Assembly (NCBI RefSeq): GCF_018130505.1
Contig: NZ_JAFCKH010000001.1
Location: forward strand, 186,001-250,000
From: Bradyrhizobium tropiciagri
Lineage (GTDB): Bacteria; Pseudomonadota; Alphaproteobacteria; Rhizobiales; Xanthobacteraceae
DNA: 64,000 nt
Reading direction: 5' to 3'
This document shows positions 8,888 to 17,877 of this stretch, piece after piece. Position 1 is the first letter of the stretch. Each line of letters starts with the position of its first letter. The position numbers were made by a program, and so were the translations under genes. Under the pieces are notes generated by a model that worked only from the letters and a program-made list of their open reading frames with translations, had not been told where the DNA came from and made no database searches.

Positions 8888-9618
8888 CCGGCACGCTGAC
8901 CATCGCCGGGCTGGGACCGGGCGACGAGGCCATGATCACGCCGGAAGTCTCCGCCGCGCTCGCGGCTGCGACCGATATCATCGGCTACGCGCCGTATGTC
9001 GCACGAGTTCGCCCGCGCGACGGGCTGACGCTGCATCCATCCGACAATCGCGGCGAGCTGCAGCGTGCCGGCGAGGCGCTGCGGCTGGCGTCCGAAGGAC
9101 GCGACGTCGTCGTGGTGTCTTCCGGCGATCCTGGGGTCTTCGCGATGGCCTCCGCCGTGTTCGAGGCGCTCGAGCAGGCCCCGCAATGGCACGATCTGCC
9201 GATCCGCGTTCTGCCCGGCGTGACCGCGATGCTGGCAGCGGCGGCGAGCGCCGGTGCGCCGCTCGGCCATGACTTTTGCGCGATCAACCTCTCCGACAAT
9301 CTGAAGCCATGGCCGGTGATCGAGCAGCGCCTGCGGCTCGCGGCGGAGGCCGACTTCGCGATCGCGATGTACAATCCGCGCTCGGCGAGCCGGCCCGAGG
9401 GATTTGCCCGCGCGCTCGAGATCCTGCGCGAAGCGGGGTGTGGCGAGCGCCTCACGCTGTTCGCGCGGGCGGTCAGCACGCCCGACCAGCGGATCGAAAC
9501 CGTCGTGCTGCGCGAGGCGCGGCCCGAAATGGCCGACATGCGGACGCTGGTGATCGTCTGCAATTCCGCGACGCGCCGGGCCGGCCGCTGGGTCTATGCG
9601 CCGAGGCAGGTCCGATGA
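8884..9618 (+). CDS. cobJ: Precorrin-3B C17-methyltransferase CobJ
   Basis: Methylates precorrin-3B at C-17 with ring contraction to precorrin-4. 244 residues from ATG 8884, chosen because it overlaps the cobI stop; an in-frame upstream start at 8827 would lie inside cobI. Motifs: LTIAGLGPGDEAMITPE, VVVSSGDPGVFAMAS and the DFCAINLSDNLKPWPVIEQR segment typical of C17 enzymes. Its 3' end overlaps the antiparallel cobK by 25 bases. Confidence 0.95.
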   Translation: MTGTLTIAGLGPGDEAMITPEVSAALAAATDIIGYAPYVARVRPRDGLTLHPSDNRGELQRAGEALRLASEGRDVVVVSSGDPGVFAMASAVFEALEQAPQWHDLPIRVLPGVTAMLAAAASAGAPLGHDFCAINLSDNLKPWPVIEQRLRLAAEADFAIAMYNPRSASRPEGFARALEILREAGCGERLTLFARAVSTPDQRIETVVLREARPEMADMRTLVIVCNSATRRAGRWVYAPRQVR

Positions 9619-10343
9619 CCGAGCCATTGCATCACGTCAGTGACGCTCTGCACCTGCGCTCGGTGGGGCAGCTGCGGCCGATTGATCATGATGACGGGAA
9701 GTTCGAGCTCGCGCGCGGCATCGATCTTGGCGCGCGCGCCGGTGCCGCCGGAATTGCGGGCGACGATCCATGCGATGCCGCGCGCGCGCATCATCGCAAG
9801 TTCGCCGTCGAGCGTGAACGGCCCGCGCGACACGATGACATCCGCATCGGGCAGAGGCAGCGTTTCCTCGGGTGGATCGACGAAGCGCAGCGTGTAGGCA
9901 TGCTGCGGCAACGCGCCGAACGGCGCGATGTGCTGGCGGCCGATCGCGAGGAACACGGTGGCTCGGTGCTTCGGCAATGCGGCTACGGCGGACATGACGT
10001 CCGCGACCTCGATCCAGTTGTCGCCGGAAGCTTTGAGCCATGGCGCACGCTCGAGCGCGATCAGCGGCGTTCTGGCTTGCGCGCACGCGTCGATCGCATT
10101 GCGGCTCATCTCGGCCGCGAACGGATGGGTCGCGTCGACCACATGGGTGATGCGCTCGCGGCGCAGATAGTCGGCAAGGCCACTGACGCCGCCGAAGCCG
10201 CCGATGCGCGTCGGCAGCGGCTGGCCCGCAGGCGCGCGGGTGCGTCCGCCATAGGAATACACCGCATCGATCCCCGCGCGCGCAATCGCCGCCGCGAGCA
10301 GATTGGCGTCGGCGGTTCCGCCCAGGATCAGGGCGCGCGTCAT
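9594..10343 (-). CDS. cobK: Precorrin-6A reductase CobK
   Basis: NADPH-dependent reduction of precorrin-6A to 6B (called precorrin-6x reductase in older work). 249 residues from ATG 10343: starts MTRALILGGTADANLL, then VDATHPFAAEMSRNA and the C-terminal ARNSGGTGARAKIDAAREL, both typical of CobK/CbiJ. It is the only gene of the main cluster read leftward. It ends against cobJ and shares its start palindrome CATG with cobL, so it cannot be driven by the riboswitch promoter. A longer frame to 10883 runs antisense to cobL and was rejected. Confidence 0.93.
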   Translation of the reverse strand: MTRALILGGTADANLLAAAIARAGIDAVYSYGGRTRAPAGQPLPTRIGGFGGVSGLADYLRRERITHVVDATHPFAAEMSRNAIDACAQARTPLIALERAPWLKASGDNWIEVADVMSAVAALPKHRATVFLAIGRQHIAPFGALPQHAYTLRFVDPPEETLPLPDADVIVSRGPFTLDGELAMMRARGIAWIVARNSGGTGARAKIDAARELELPVIMINRPQLPHRAQVQSVTDVMQWLGHRTCLGA

Positions 10344-11523
10344 GGGTAATCCGTGGTTGTCCATCATCGGCATCGGCGAAGATGGCCTCGCCGGCCTCTC
10401 CGATGCAAGCCGAAAGGCGCTTGGTGAAGCCGAGACGGTGTTCGGCGGCGAACGGCATCTCGCGCTGGCCGGCATCGGCGATCGCGGCCGCACCTGGCCG
10501 GTGCCGTTCGATGCCGAGGTCGTGCTGGCTTGCCGTGGCCGGCCCACCGCAGTGCTCGCCTCCGGCGATCCGTTCTGGCATGGCGCCGGCGGCACTCTCG
10601 CCGAGAAGCTGGAACGCGGCGAATGGATAGCACATCCCGCGCCGTCGACATTCTCGCTCGCCGCCGCACGTCTGGGATGGCGCCTTGAAAACGTTGTCTG
10701 CCTTGGCCTGCATGCCGCGCCGTTCGAGCGGCTGGTGCCGCATCTGGCGCGCGGCGTGCGGATCATCTGCCTGCTGCGCGACGGCAGGGCGGCGCGTGAT
10801 CTCGCGCAATGGCTCAGTGAGCGCGGCTGGGATGCTTCACCGATGTGGACACTCTCTGCCATCGGCGGCCCGCGCGAACACATCGCGCAGTATCGCGCCG
10901 ACGGCTACGCGGCGGACCCGGACAACGATCTGGTCGCGGTCGCGCTGGAGGCGCGGGGCGCGGCAGGACTTGCGCGTAGTTCGGGCCTTCCCGACGCGCT
11001 CTTTGCGCATGACGGGCAGCTGACGAAACGGCCGATCCGCGCGCTTGCGCTGTCGGCGCTTGCGCCGCGCTCCGGCGAAAGGCTGTGGGATATCGGCGCC
11101 GGTTCCGGCTCGATCTCGATCGAATGGGCGTTGTGCGGCGGGACGGCGATCGCGATCGAGGCGCGCGCCGATCGCGTCGCCAACATCCGCAGCAATGCCG
11201 CAAGCTTCGGCCTGACACACCGAATCTCCGTGGTCGAGGGGGCGGCGCCCGGCGCGCTATCGGGCCTTGCGACGCCGGATGCAGTGTTCATCGGCGGAGG
11301 TCTGGATGCCGACATGTTCGACGCCGTCTGGTCGCGCATCGCGCCGGGCACGCGGCTGGTTGCGCATGCGGTGACGCTGGAAACCGAGGCGCTGCTCTCC
11401 GATCTGCAGCAGCGCCATGGCGGCGAGCTGATGCGGGTCGAGATCGCTCACGCCGACGCGCTGGGGCGGTACCGTTCGTGGAAGGCGGCGCGGCCGGTGG
11501 TACAATGGAGCGCGGTGCGATGA
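10342..11523 (+). CDS. cobL: Precorrin-6B C5,15-methyltransferase (decarboxylating) CobL
   Basis: Fusion of the CbiE-type (C5) and CbiT-type (C15, decarboxylating) methyltransferases. 393 residues. The N half opens PWLSIIGIGEDGLAGLSDAS; the C half holds a Rossmann SAM site, WDIGAGSGSISIEWA, followed by IAIEARADRVANIR. The start at 10342 is divergent from and overlaps the cobK start by two bases. It restarts the rightward series after the cobK insertion. Confidence 0.94.
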   Translation: MGNPWLSIIGIGEDGLAGLSDASRKALGEAETVFGGERHLALAGIGDRGRTWPVPFDAEVVLACRGRPTAVLASGDPFWHGAGGTLAEKLERGEWIAHPAPSTFSLAAARLGWRLENVVCLGLHAAPFERLVPHLARGVRIICLLRDGRAARDLAQWLSERGWDASPMWTLSAIGGPREHIAQYRADGYAADPDNDLVAVALEARGAAGLARSSGLPDALFAHDGQLTKRPIRALALSALAPRSGERLWDIGAGSGSISIEWALCGGTAIAIEARADRVANIRSNAASFGLTHRISVVEGAAPGALSGLATPDAVFIGGGLDADMFDAVWSRIAPGTRLVAHAVTLETEALLSDLQQRHGGELMRVEIAHADALGRYRSWKAARPVVQWSAVR

Positions 11524-11888
11524 AGGTCGCGGGTGTGGGATTCAGGCGCGATGCCAGCGCCGCATCGCTGCGTGACGCGCTTGTCGCGGCCGGCGGGACC
11601 GACGGCGTTGCGGCAATCGCGACGGTGAACGACAAGGCCGATGCGCCGGCGCTGACCTCGCTGGCACGCGACTTGGGATTGCCGATCCGCGGCGTTGCGG
11701 CCGCGAGGTTGGCCGGAATCGAGACAGTGACGCAGTCCGAGCTGATTGATGCCATGTTCGGAACGGGCTCGATCGCCGAGGCCGCCGCGCTTGCCGCCGC
11801 AGGCCGCAGCGCACGGTTGATCTCGGCCCGGGCCGTGTCGCAGGACCGGATGGCCACCGCGGCGATCGCGGAAGGAGACGGCGAATGA
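11520..11888 (+). CDS. cobE: Cobalamin biosynthesis protein CobE (CbiG C-terminal type)
   Basis: Small protein of 122 residues resembling the C-terminal domain of CbiG; role in the aerobic pathway not settled. Recognisable parts are [19 protein letters not shown], the [13 protein letters not shown] segment and the [14 protein letters not shown] segment. ATGA overlaps with cobL upstream and cobM downstream mark the start and the coupling. Confidence 0.85.
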   Translation: MKVAGVGFRRDASAASLRDALVAAGGTDGVAAIATVNDKADAPALTSLARDLGLPIRGVAAARLAGIETVTQSELIDAMFGTGSIAEAAALAAAGRSARLISARAVSQDRMATAAIAEGDGE

Positions 11889-12670
11889 CGGTGCACTTCA
11901 TCGGAGCGGGACCCGGCGCCGCCGATCTCCTGACCTTGCGCGGCCGCGATCTGATCGCCGCGTGCCCGGTCTGCCTCTATGCCGGCTCGCTGGTCCCGGA
12001 AGGCGTTCTGGCGCATTGCCCGCCGGGTGCGCGCATCATCAACACCGCGCCGCTGTCGCTTGACGACATCATCGCCGAGATCGCGGCGGCGCATGCGGAA
12101 GGCAAGGACGTCGCGCGGCTGCATTCCGGCGATCTCTCGATCTGGTCGGCGATGGGCGAGCAGCTGCGCCGGCTGCGCGCGCTCGCGATTCCCTGTTCGG
12201 TCACGCCCGGCGTGCCCGCGTTCTCGGCCGCCGCGGCAGCGCTCGAGGCCGAGCTGACCTTGCCCGGTCTCGCGCAATCGGTGGTGCTGACGCGCACGCC
12301 GGGCAGGGCGAGCGCGATGCCCGACGGCGAGACGCTCGCGGCCTTCGCCGCGACCGGTGCGACGCTCGCGATTCATCTGTCGATCCATTTGCTTGACAAG
12401 GTCGTTGCCGAGCTGACGCCGCATTACGGGCCGGATTGCCCGGTCGCGATCGTCTGGCGCGCGAGTTGGCCGGATCAGCGCATCGTGCGTGCCACGCTGG
12501 CAACGCTCGATGCGGCAGTAGGCCCCGGCCTCGAACGCACCGCGCTGATCCTGGTCGGCAAGACGCTCGGCGCGGAGCAGTTCTCCGAGAGCCGGCTCTA
12601 TGCGGCCGATTACGACCGCCGCTATCGTCCCGTGGGCCCCACACCGCGCTTTCCGGATGGATCGCAATGA
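11885..12670 (+). CDS. cobM: Precorrin-4 C11-methyltransferase CobM
   Basis: SAM-dependent C-11 methylation of precorrin-4 to precorrin-5. 261 residues, usual size. Opens [18 protein letters not shown], then [32 protein letters not shown] and [15 protein letters not shown], all matching CobM/CbiF. Overlaps cobE and cobB by four bases each. Confidence 0.95.
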   Translation: MTVHFIGAGPGAADLLTLRGRDLIAACPVCLYAGSLVPEGVLAHCPPGARIINTAPLSLDDIIAEIAAAHAEGKDVARLHSGDLSIWSAMGEQLRRLRALAIPCSVTPGVPAFSAAAAALEAELTLPGLAQSVVLTRTPGRASAMPDGETLAAFAATGATLAIHLSIHLLDKVVAELTPHYGPDCPVAIVWRASWPDQRIVRATLATLDAAVGPGLERTALILVGKTLGAEQFSESRLYAADYDRRYRPVGPTPRFPDGSQ

Positions 12671-13977
12671 CGGCGGGCCTCATGATCTCAGCGCCGGCCT
12701 CCGGCGCCGGCAAGACCACGCTGACGCTGGCGCTCGCCCGTGCGTATCGCAATCGCGGGCTGCGCGTGCAGTGCTTCAAGAGCGGGCCCGACTATATCGA
12801 TCCTGCCTTCCATGCGGTCGCGACGGGGCGTGCGTCGGTCAATCTCGACAGCTGGGCGATGCCGCGCGATGGGATCGCGCGATTGGCAGGCCGTGGCGCC
12901 GATGCCGACCTCGTGCTCGCCGAGGGCTCGATGGGCCTGTTCGACGGTGTCGCCGCGCGCGGCGCGTCGGGCACCGGCGCCACCGCCGACGTTGCTGAGA
13001 TGATGGGATGGCCGGTGCTGCTGGTGATCGATCCCTCCGGTCAGGCGCAAACCGCGGCGGCGGTCGCCGCGGGACTGCGCGATTTCCGCGTCGGCGTGAC
13101 GCTTGCCGGTGTCGTTCTCAACCGCGTCGCCAGTCCGCGGCACGAGGATCTGGTGCGCCGTGCGATGACGGACGCCGATATCGCGGTGTTCGGCGCGCTG
13201 CCGCGCCACGCCGAGATCGCCTTGCCGAAGCGCCATCTCGGCTTGGTGCAGGCGGAGGAGCAGGCCGAGGTCGACGGTCTGATCGCGGAGGCCGCGCGCT
13301 TCGTTGCCGAGCATGTCGATCTCGATGCGGTGCTGCAATCGGCACGCGCCTGGTCGCCGCACCCGGTCGCGCGCGGTTTCGACGTCACGCCGCCCGGACA
13401 GCGCATCGCGCTGGCGCGCGATGCTGCATTCTCGTTCGTCTATCCGCACATGCTGGAAGGCTGGCGCAATGCCGGCGCCGAGATCGTGACGTTCTCGCCG
13501 CTCGCCGATGAAGGTCCAGATCCGAGCGCCGACGTGTGCTGGCTGCCCGGCGGCTATCCCGAGCTGCATGCCGGCCGGCTTGCCGCCAATTCGCGTTTTC
13601 TCGGCGCGCTGCGCGGCTTCGCCGCGACGCGGCCTGTGCATGGCGAATGCGGCGGCTACATGGTGCTCGGCAGCGCGCTGACCGATGCCGACGGTGTGCG
13701 CCATGAGATGGCGGGATTGCTCGGCCTCGAGACCAGCTATGCCAAGCGCCGCATGCATCTCGGCTACCGGCTCGCCGAGCTTGCGGCGCCGATGCCCGGG
13801 TACGCCGCGGGCGCGCGGCTGCGCGGCCACGAATTCCACTATTCGACCATCGTCGCACAGCCCGACACGCCGCTCGCCATCGTTCGCGACGCGACCGGGG
13901 CTGTGGTCGCTGAGACCGGCTCACGGTGCGGTCTTGCGACGGGTACATTCTTCCATCTGATTGCGGAGGACCGGTGA
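12667..13977 (+). CDS. cobB: Hydrogenobyrinic acid a,c-diamide synthase CobB
   Basis: Glutamine- and ATP-dependent amidation of the a and c side chains, giving the substrate of the CobNST chelatase. 436 residues from ATG 12667, which overlaps the cobM stop; the frame is open upstream within cobM but without family similarity. P-loop [18 protein letters not shown], then [14 protein letters not shown] and [11 protein letters not shown]. The glutaminase domain has the nucleophile Cys in [12 protein letters not shown] and a C-terminal GHEFHYS. Confidence 0.95.
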   Translation: MTAGLMISAPASGAGKTTLTLALARAYRNRGLRVQCFKSGPDYIDPAFHAVATGRASVNLDSWAMPRDGIARLAGRGADADLVLAEGSMGLFDGVAARGASGTGATADVAEMMGWPVLLVIDPSGQAQTAAAVAAGLRDFRVGVTLAGVVLNRVASPRHEDLVRRAMTDADIAVFGALPRHAEIALPKRHLGLVQAEEQAEVDGLIAEAARFVAEHVDLDAVLQSARAWSPHPVARGFDVTPPGQRIALARDAAFSFVYPHMLEGWRNAGAEIVTFSPLADEGPDPSADVCWLPGGYPELHAGRLAANSRFLGALRGFAATRPVHGECGGYMVLGSALTDADGVRHEMAGLLGLETSYAKRRMHLGYRLAELAAPMPGYAAGARLRGHEFHYSTIVAQPDTPLAIVRDATGAVVAETGSRCGLATGTFFHLIAEDR

Positions 13978-14702
13978 GCGGCTTTGTCTCCTTCGTCTCG
14001 GCGGGTCCCGGCGATCCCGAAATGCTGACGCTGAAGGGCGCCGCGCGGCTGCGCGACGCCGATGTGGTGCTCTACGACGACCTTGCCTCGGGCGCGATCC
14101 TCGATCTCGCCCGCGCCGGCGCCAATCTCGTCGCGGTCGGCAAGCGCGCCGGCCGTCCGTCGGCGCGACAGCAGCATGTCAACCGGCTGCTGGTCGACTA
14201 TGCCGCGACCGGCGTGCGCGTGGTGCGGTTGAAATCCGGCGATGCGGGAATCTTCGGGCGGCTGGAGGAGGAGATCGAGGCGCTGCGCGCGGCCGGCATC
14301 GGCTACGAGATCATTCCGGGCGTCACCTCGGCCTGCGTCGCGGCCGCGCAGGCCGGTATCCCGCTGACACGGCGCCTGACCTCACGCCGGGTCCAGTTCG
14401 TGACCGGCGCCGACGTGACTGGCGGCTTGCCGGCAGACCTCAACTGGGCGGCGCTCGCCGATCCCGAGGCGACGACGGTGGTCTATATGGGCCGCCGTAC
14501 CTTCCCGGCGCTGGCCGCGCAGCTGATCGCGCACGGCCTGTCTCCTGATACGCAAGCCGTGCTGGCCGAGCAGCTCGGCCATGCCGATCAGCAGCTGGTT
14601 CGCACCACGATCGCCGAGCTCGCCGCGCAGCTTGCGGACGCGCCCGCCGCGACGACGGCCGCGATCATCATGTTCGGCGCGCTGGCGCCGGATCACCGGT
14701 GA
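13974..14702 (+). CDS. cobA: Uroporphyrinogen-III C-methyltransferase CobA
   Basis: Two SAM-dependent methylations of uroporphyrinogen III to precorrin-2, the branch into corrinoids. 242 residues from GTG 13974, which overlaps the cobB stop (GTGA); an ATG at 13926 would add 16 residues lying inside cobB. Motifs: FVSAGPGDPEMLTLKG, VVLYDDLASGAIL, VRLKSGDAGIFGRLEEE and IIPGVTSACVAAAQ. Lacks the CysG oxidase and HemD domains. Confidence 0.95.
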   Translation: MSGFVSFVSAGPGDPEMLTLKGAARLRDADVVLYDDLASGAILDLARAGANLVAVGKRAGRPSARQQHVNRLLVDYAATGVRVVRLKSGDAGIFGRLEEEIEALRAAGIGYEIIPGVTSACVAAAQAGIPLTRRLTSRRVQFVTGADVTGGLPADLNWAALADPEATTVVYMGRRTFPALAAQLIAHGLSPDTQAVLAEQLGHADQQLVRTTIAELAAQLADAPAATTAAIIMFGALAPDHR

Positions 14703-14709
14703 GGCGGTC

Positions 14710-15453
14710 ATGCTGATGCTGTCGCTGATCGGCATCGGCTGCGGCGATCCGCAGCAGCTCACGCAGGCCGCGATCGGCGCCATCAACGCGGCGGACCTGA
14801 TCCTGATCCCGCGCAAGGGCACCGCAAAGTCTGACCTCGCCGAGCTGCGGCGAAGCATTTGCGCCGACGTGCTCACCAGCGCACGCACGCGCATTGCGGA
14901 GTTCGACTTGCCGGTGCGCGACGCCGACGACCCGGATTATCGCAAGGGCGTCGACGATTGGCACGATGCGGTCGCGGCGGTATGGTCGCGCGAGATCGCA
15001 AATCATCTCGGCGGCGAGGGACGCGTCGCGTTGATGATCTGGGGCGATCCGTCACTCTACGATTCGAGCCTGCGGATTGCGCGCCGGCTCGACCCGCTGC
15101 CGGCGATCGAGGTGATCCCCGGCATCACCTCGATCCAGGCGCTGTGCGCGGCGCATGCGCTGCCGCTGAACGAGATCGGCGAGCCGTTCCTGGTGACGAC
15201 GGGCCGGCTGCTGCGCGAGAACGGTTGGCCGGCCGGCGTCGACACCATCGTCGTGATGCTCGACGGCGGCGCGGCTTTTCAGACGCTGGATCCCGAGGGC
15301 TTGCAGATCTGGTGGGGCGCCTATCTCGGCATGCCCGACCAGATCATCATGGCGGGCGAACTCGCCGAGATCGGCCATCGCATCGTCGCCGCACGCCGTG
15401 AGGCGCGCGAACGGCATGGCTGGATCATGGACAGCTACATCCTCAGGCGGTAG
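14710..15453 (+). CDS. cobF: Precorrin-6A synthase (deacetylating) CobF
   Basis: Methylates precorrin-5 at C-1 and releases acetate; a marker of the aerobic pathway. 247 residues. Opens LSLIGIGCGDPQQLTQAA, then LILIPRKGTAKSDLAELR, IWGDPSLYDSSLRIA and VIPGITSIQAL. Start ATG 14710 is 7 bases after the cobA stop; an alternative in-phase ATG follows two codons later. Last gene of the rightward series; no clear terminator follows it. Confidence 0.93.
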   Translation: MLMLSLIGIGCGDPQQLTQAAIGAINAADLILIPRKGTAKSDLAELRRSICADVLTSARTRIAEFDLPVRDADDPDYRKGVDDWHDAVAAVWSREIANHLGGEGRVALMIWGDPSLYDSSLRIARRLDPLPAIEVIPGITSIQALCAAHALPLNEIGEPFLVTTGRLLRENGWPAGVDTIVVMLDGGAAFQTLDPEGLQIWWGAYLGMPDQIIMAGELAEIGHRIVAARREARERHGWIMDSYILRR

Positions 15454-15857
15454 GCGACGAGCCTGTTGCCGTCGAACAGCTCGAGCGTCGTTTCGCAGAG
15501 CGCCGCCGCAGGTACCGGCATCAACAACGCAAATGCTGGTTCCGGCGCAACGCATCGAAACGTTCAGCCGACCATGATCGTCAACCGCATTATGCGCGTG
15601 GTCTAGATCGCGCTCTCATGATCGGTAGTTCTGTCGGTATTCTTCTACTTCGCTTGGCGTGAGCTCTCGGTACTGCCAAGCGCCATTCGCAAGCGGCGTC
15701 GGGGAGGACTGTTGCCAAGAAATGGCGAGTGCAGATGCCAGTGGTCGTTTCGCGAACACGCCCGGATGGCGAGATAGGTCATCACGGCAATACCGGTCAT
15801 GGTTTATACGTGAAACCACCGTACCATGACGAAAATGCACCCGATCCGTGAATCTCT
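15454..15857. other. Host intergenic stretch with a possible small-gene remnant
   Basis: No supported gene. On the reverse strand a frame ending at 15616 finishes with NGAWQYRELTPSEVEEYR, which resembles NGKWEYRPTTKNEHDEH at the end of the membrane protein just upstream. This may be the tail of a second, broken copy. The rest of that frame (to 15921) overlaps the membrane protein gene and looks non-coding. Confidence 0.3.
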
Positions 15858-16055
15858 TCACCAGCTCGAACGGCCAATGTGCTCGTCGTGCTCGTTCTTG
15901 GTGGTGGGCCTGTATTCCCACTTGCCGTTGACGTAGCGGCGCATCCGCTCTGAACCATCAGAGTGCCACTTGCCGTTTCGCTTGGAGCGATAATGGTAAG
16001 CGTAGAACACGATGAAGATGCCGACGATCAAGACGATCTGCAGCCAATTCGGCAC
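15858..16055 (-). CDS. Small single-pass membrane protein, unknown function
   Basis: 65 residues from a GTG at 16055, preceded 9 bases upstream by a perfect AGGAGG (complement of 16065-16070). An N-terminal hydrophobic helix, LQIVLIVGIFIVFYAYHY, is followed by a short basic/polar tail containing NGKWHSDGSERMRRYVNGKW. Not recognised as a named family. It lies between the cob operon and the prophage border and is read towards cobF. Confidence 0.6.
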   Translation of the reverse strand: MPNWLQIVLIVGIFIVFYAYHYRSKRNGKWHSDGSERMRRYVNGKWEYRPTTKNEHDEHIGRSSW

Positions 16056-16202
16056 TTCTAAACGCCTCCTGCGAGGAGAGGCATTTCCTTCAAACAGGAG
16101 ATTAGTTCCATCCTAGGTATTCCGGTAGTCAATCTGCAACCCGGAATTTAGTCTCGGCAACCTCTCAGTGCAAGAGGTTGCACTTCACAACTTTTGACCC
16201 AG

Positions 16203-16224
16203 GCCGCCTACAGGCGGCTTTTTT
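16203..16224 (+). terminator. Intrinsic terminator, part of a phage remnant
   Basis: GCCGCC-TACA-GGCGGC followed by six T. It occupies the same place relative to the lysozyme remnant as the terminator at 51244-51268 does to the intact lysozyme gene, so it belongs to the same duplicated segment. Confidence 0.7.
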
Positions 16225-16238
16225 CCGTTGGAGAAGTC

Positions 16239-16430
16239 ATGACTGACCTCGTTGCCCTCGAGGCTGCGAATGAACGTCGTTGGGCGGCTGCCAAGATCGC
16301 CCCGCATTTCATTCACGACGGCTCGTCGATCCGGAAAAGGCCAACGCACGCTACCGTGCGGTAGAGGCCAAGGCCTTCATCACTGTCGTACACGAACGCG
16401 GTCCGACCGGAACTATGTTCACGGCCGGAG
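16239..16430 (+). pseudogene. Truncated and decayed lysozyme gene 5' fragment
   Basis: From ATG 16239 the reading MTDLVALEAANERRWAAAKI matches the first 20 residues of the intact prophage lysozyme (51279) at 19 positions. DNA similarity continues with small deletions through VDPEKANARYRAVEAKAF-like codons to about 16430, where it stops. The frame is broken (stop at 16362-16364). The fragment with its terminator is most simply the leftover of an earlier, related prophage, or of a rearrangement at this attachment region. It lies outside the present integrase gene. Confidence 0.8.
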
Positions 16431-16447
16431 AAGGAAGTAACTTCAGA

Positions 16448-17623
16448 TTACCGTGTTCTGCCAGTTACTTGACGGAATGCATCGTCTTCGTCGTGTCGGT
16501 TCTGTGTCACCGATCTGCGGGCCAGTTCGGCGCGCAATTGCTCGTCGGAATAGCCGGAAAGCATCTTCGTGATCTCAAGCGCGTTGTGGGTCACGTCATC
16601 GAACGCCGCCCGCATGGCGGGCGAGGCCAACACGTCGGTGATCGACCGCCGCTTTACGGCGTGCCCGTAGGTCTCCAGCACCTGCTTGGCGCTCGCCCAG
16701 CCACCCAGCCATGCCACCGTCCAGACGTCCACGCCGCGCCGTAGCAGCTCGGTGGCGAAGCCGTGCCGGCAGCAGTGCGGCGTCAGGACCGGCAGCTTCG
16801 CGCGCTCCACGGCGCCCCGCCACGTCTCAATCATGTCGCCGTACTTGCGGTAGACGAACAGCGGCCGGGTGGGGACCGGATCAAGGTTGGCGAGCGCCGC
16901 CACCAGGATTGCGGGCAGGTGAGGCGTCCGCGTCACGGTGACCAGCTTGTCCTTTTCCACCTTCGTCATCCGGATCGTGGCCTCTGCAGCCTGAAGGTTC
17001 AGATCCTTCTCGCGGTCGATCGCAAGGCCCTCGCTGGGCCGTGCGCCGGTCAGGAACATGAACAGGGCGTAGGCGCCGAGATGGGGCTTCGTGGCCGCGC
17101 GGAAGTCTTGCACCCAACGGAGCGTCGCCGGCTCCTTCTCCTTGTGGATTTGCGGGAACCGCTTCACTCGGATGAAAGAGCAAAGGTCGTTCTCGGCGCA
17201 ATGGTTGATGACTGACTGAACCGGCGAGACCGCCAAGCGGTTTTTGGAAGCTCCGGTGCAGTGACCATAAAGCTCGTCCGCCATGGCGCGTATCTTCTTC
17301 GACGTGATGTCCTTGACGTAGACGATCTTCTCTTTCTTGAAATAGTCCCGTGCGGCCTGCACCACATCGAGGGTGCCAACCATGCAGGGCTTGCCGTCTG
17401 CCAGAAACTGAATGCACGCCTGCTCGAATGTCAGGATGGCGGCGGGACCATCGAAATGACCGTCCCAGTAACGCTTTTCGATTTCGGCAATCTGGCGCGC
17501 GGCGATGTCCTTGTCCGTGGTGAAGCAGGACTCCCTAAGCCTTTGCCTCTTGCCAGCCGGCCCAACTGTTCCGCGGTAATGCCAGATTTTGCTTCCTGGG
17601 CGCCGGTAGAGCCTAAGCGGCAT
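16448..17623 (-). CDS. int: Tyrosine recombinase (phage integrase)
   Basis: Site-specific recombinase expected to integrate and excise the prophage. 391 residues. The catalytic set is visible: Arg in LTGARPSEGLAID, the HxxR box HCCRHGFATELLRRG, a histidine-position equivalent near WLGGWAS, and the nucleophile Tyr in VLETYGHA. The N-terminal region (LRLYRRPGSKIWHYRGTV) looks like the arm-binding domain. The 5' part overlaps the upstream HTH gene in another frame by about 190 bases. Its 3' end faces the left prophage border, usual for int next to attP. Confidence 0.92.
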   Translation of the reverse strand: MPLRLYRRPGSKIWHYRGTVGPAGKRQRLRESCFTTDKDIAARQIAEIEKRYWDGHFDGPAAILTFEQACIQFLADGKPCMVGTLDVVQAARDYFKKEKIVYVKDITSKKIRAMADELYGHCTGASKNRLAVSPVQSVINHCAENDLCSFIRVKRFPQIHKEKEPATLRWVQDFRAATKPHLGAYALFMFLTGARPSEGLAIDREKDLNLQAAEATIRMTKVEKDKLVTVTRTPHLPAILVAALANLDPVPTRPLFVYRKYGDMIETWRGAVERAKLPVLTPHCCRHGFATELLRRGVDVWTVAWLGGWASAKQVLETYGHAVKRRSITDVLASPAMRAAFDDVTHNALEITKMLSGYSDEQLRAELARRSVTQNRHDEDDAFRQVTGRTR

Positions 17624-17814
17624 TGTTCAATCTCCCTGATGCGCGTGCGGATGCGCTCAATATCGGTCGGGTCAAACTCTTTCCGCCGGCCCATCGGAGT
17701 GTAAAAGGGGACGCCCTTGGCATCCACAGGATATTGCGCCAGCCAGCCGCGCAGCCACCGTTCGGACATTCCCAACTCGGTTGCAGCTTCCAGCATCGTG
17801 AGTGGCTTTGTCAT
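17431..17814 (-). CDS. HTH DNA-binding protein, excisionase-like
   Basis: 127 residues; the first 65 form a clear helix-turn-helix (MLEAATELGMSERWLRGWLA), then VPFYTPMGRRKEFDPTDIER, in the style of MerR/AlpA-like excisionases. Located immediately upstream of int and overlapping it out of frame. The overlapping C-terminal part (Ser/Pro/Arg-rich) is probably constrained mainly by int. A directionality-factor role is inferred from position and fold only. Confidence 0.65.
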   Translation of the reverse strand: MTKPLTMLEAATELGMSERWLRGWLAQYPVDAKGVPFYTPMGRRKEFDPTDIERIRTRIREIEQCRLGSTGAQEAKSGITAEQLGRLARGKGLGSPASPRTRTSPRARLPKSKSVTGTVISMVPPPS

Positions 17815-17877
17815 GCTTCCATTTTAACCGAAATTACGCACAACCCAAAATTTAAAGTGCTTACGCACACGCATTTT

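Noticed and set aside
16280-16744. 154-codon plus frame at the left prophage border
   Set aside because: It mixes the lysozyme remnant in a wrong frame with the antisense of int; no ribosome site.
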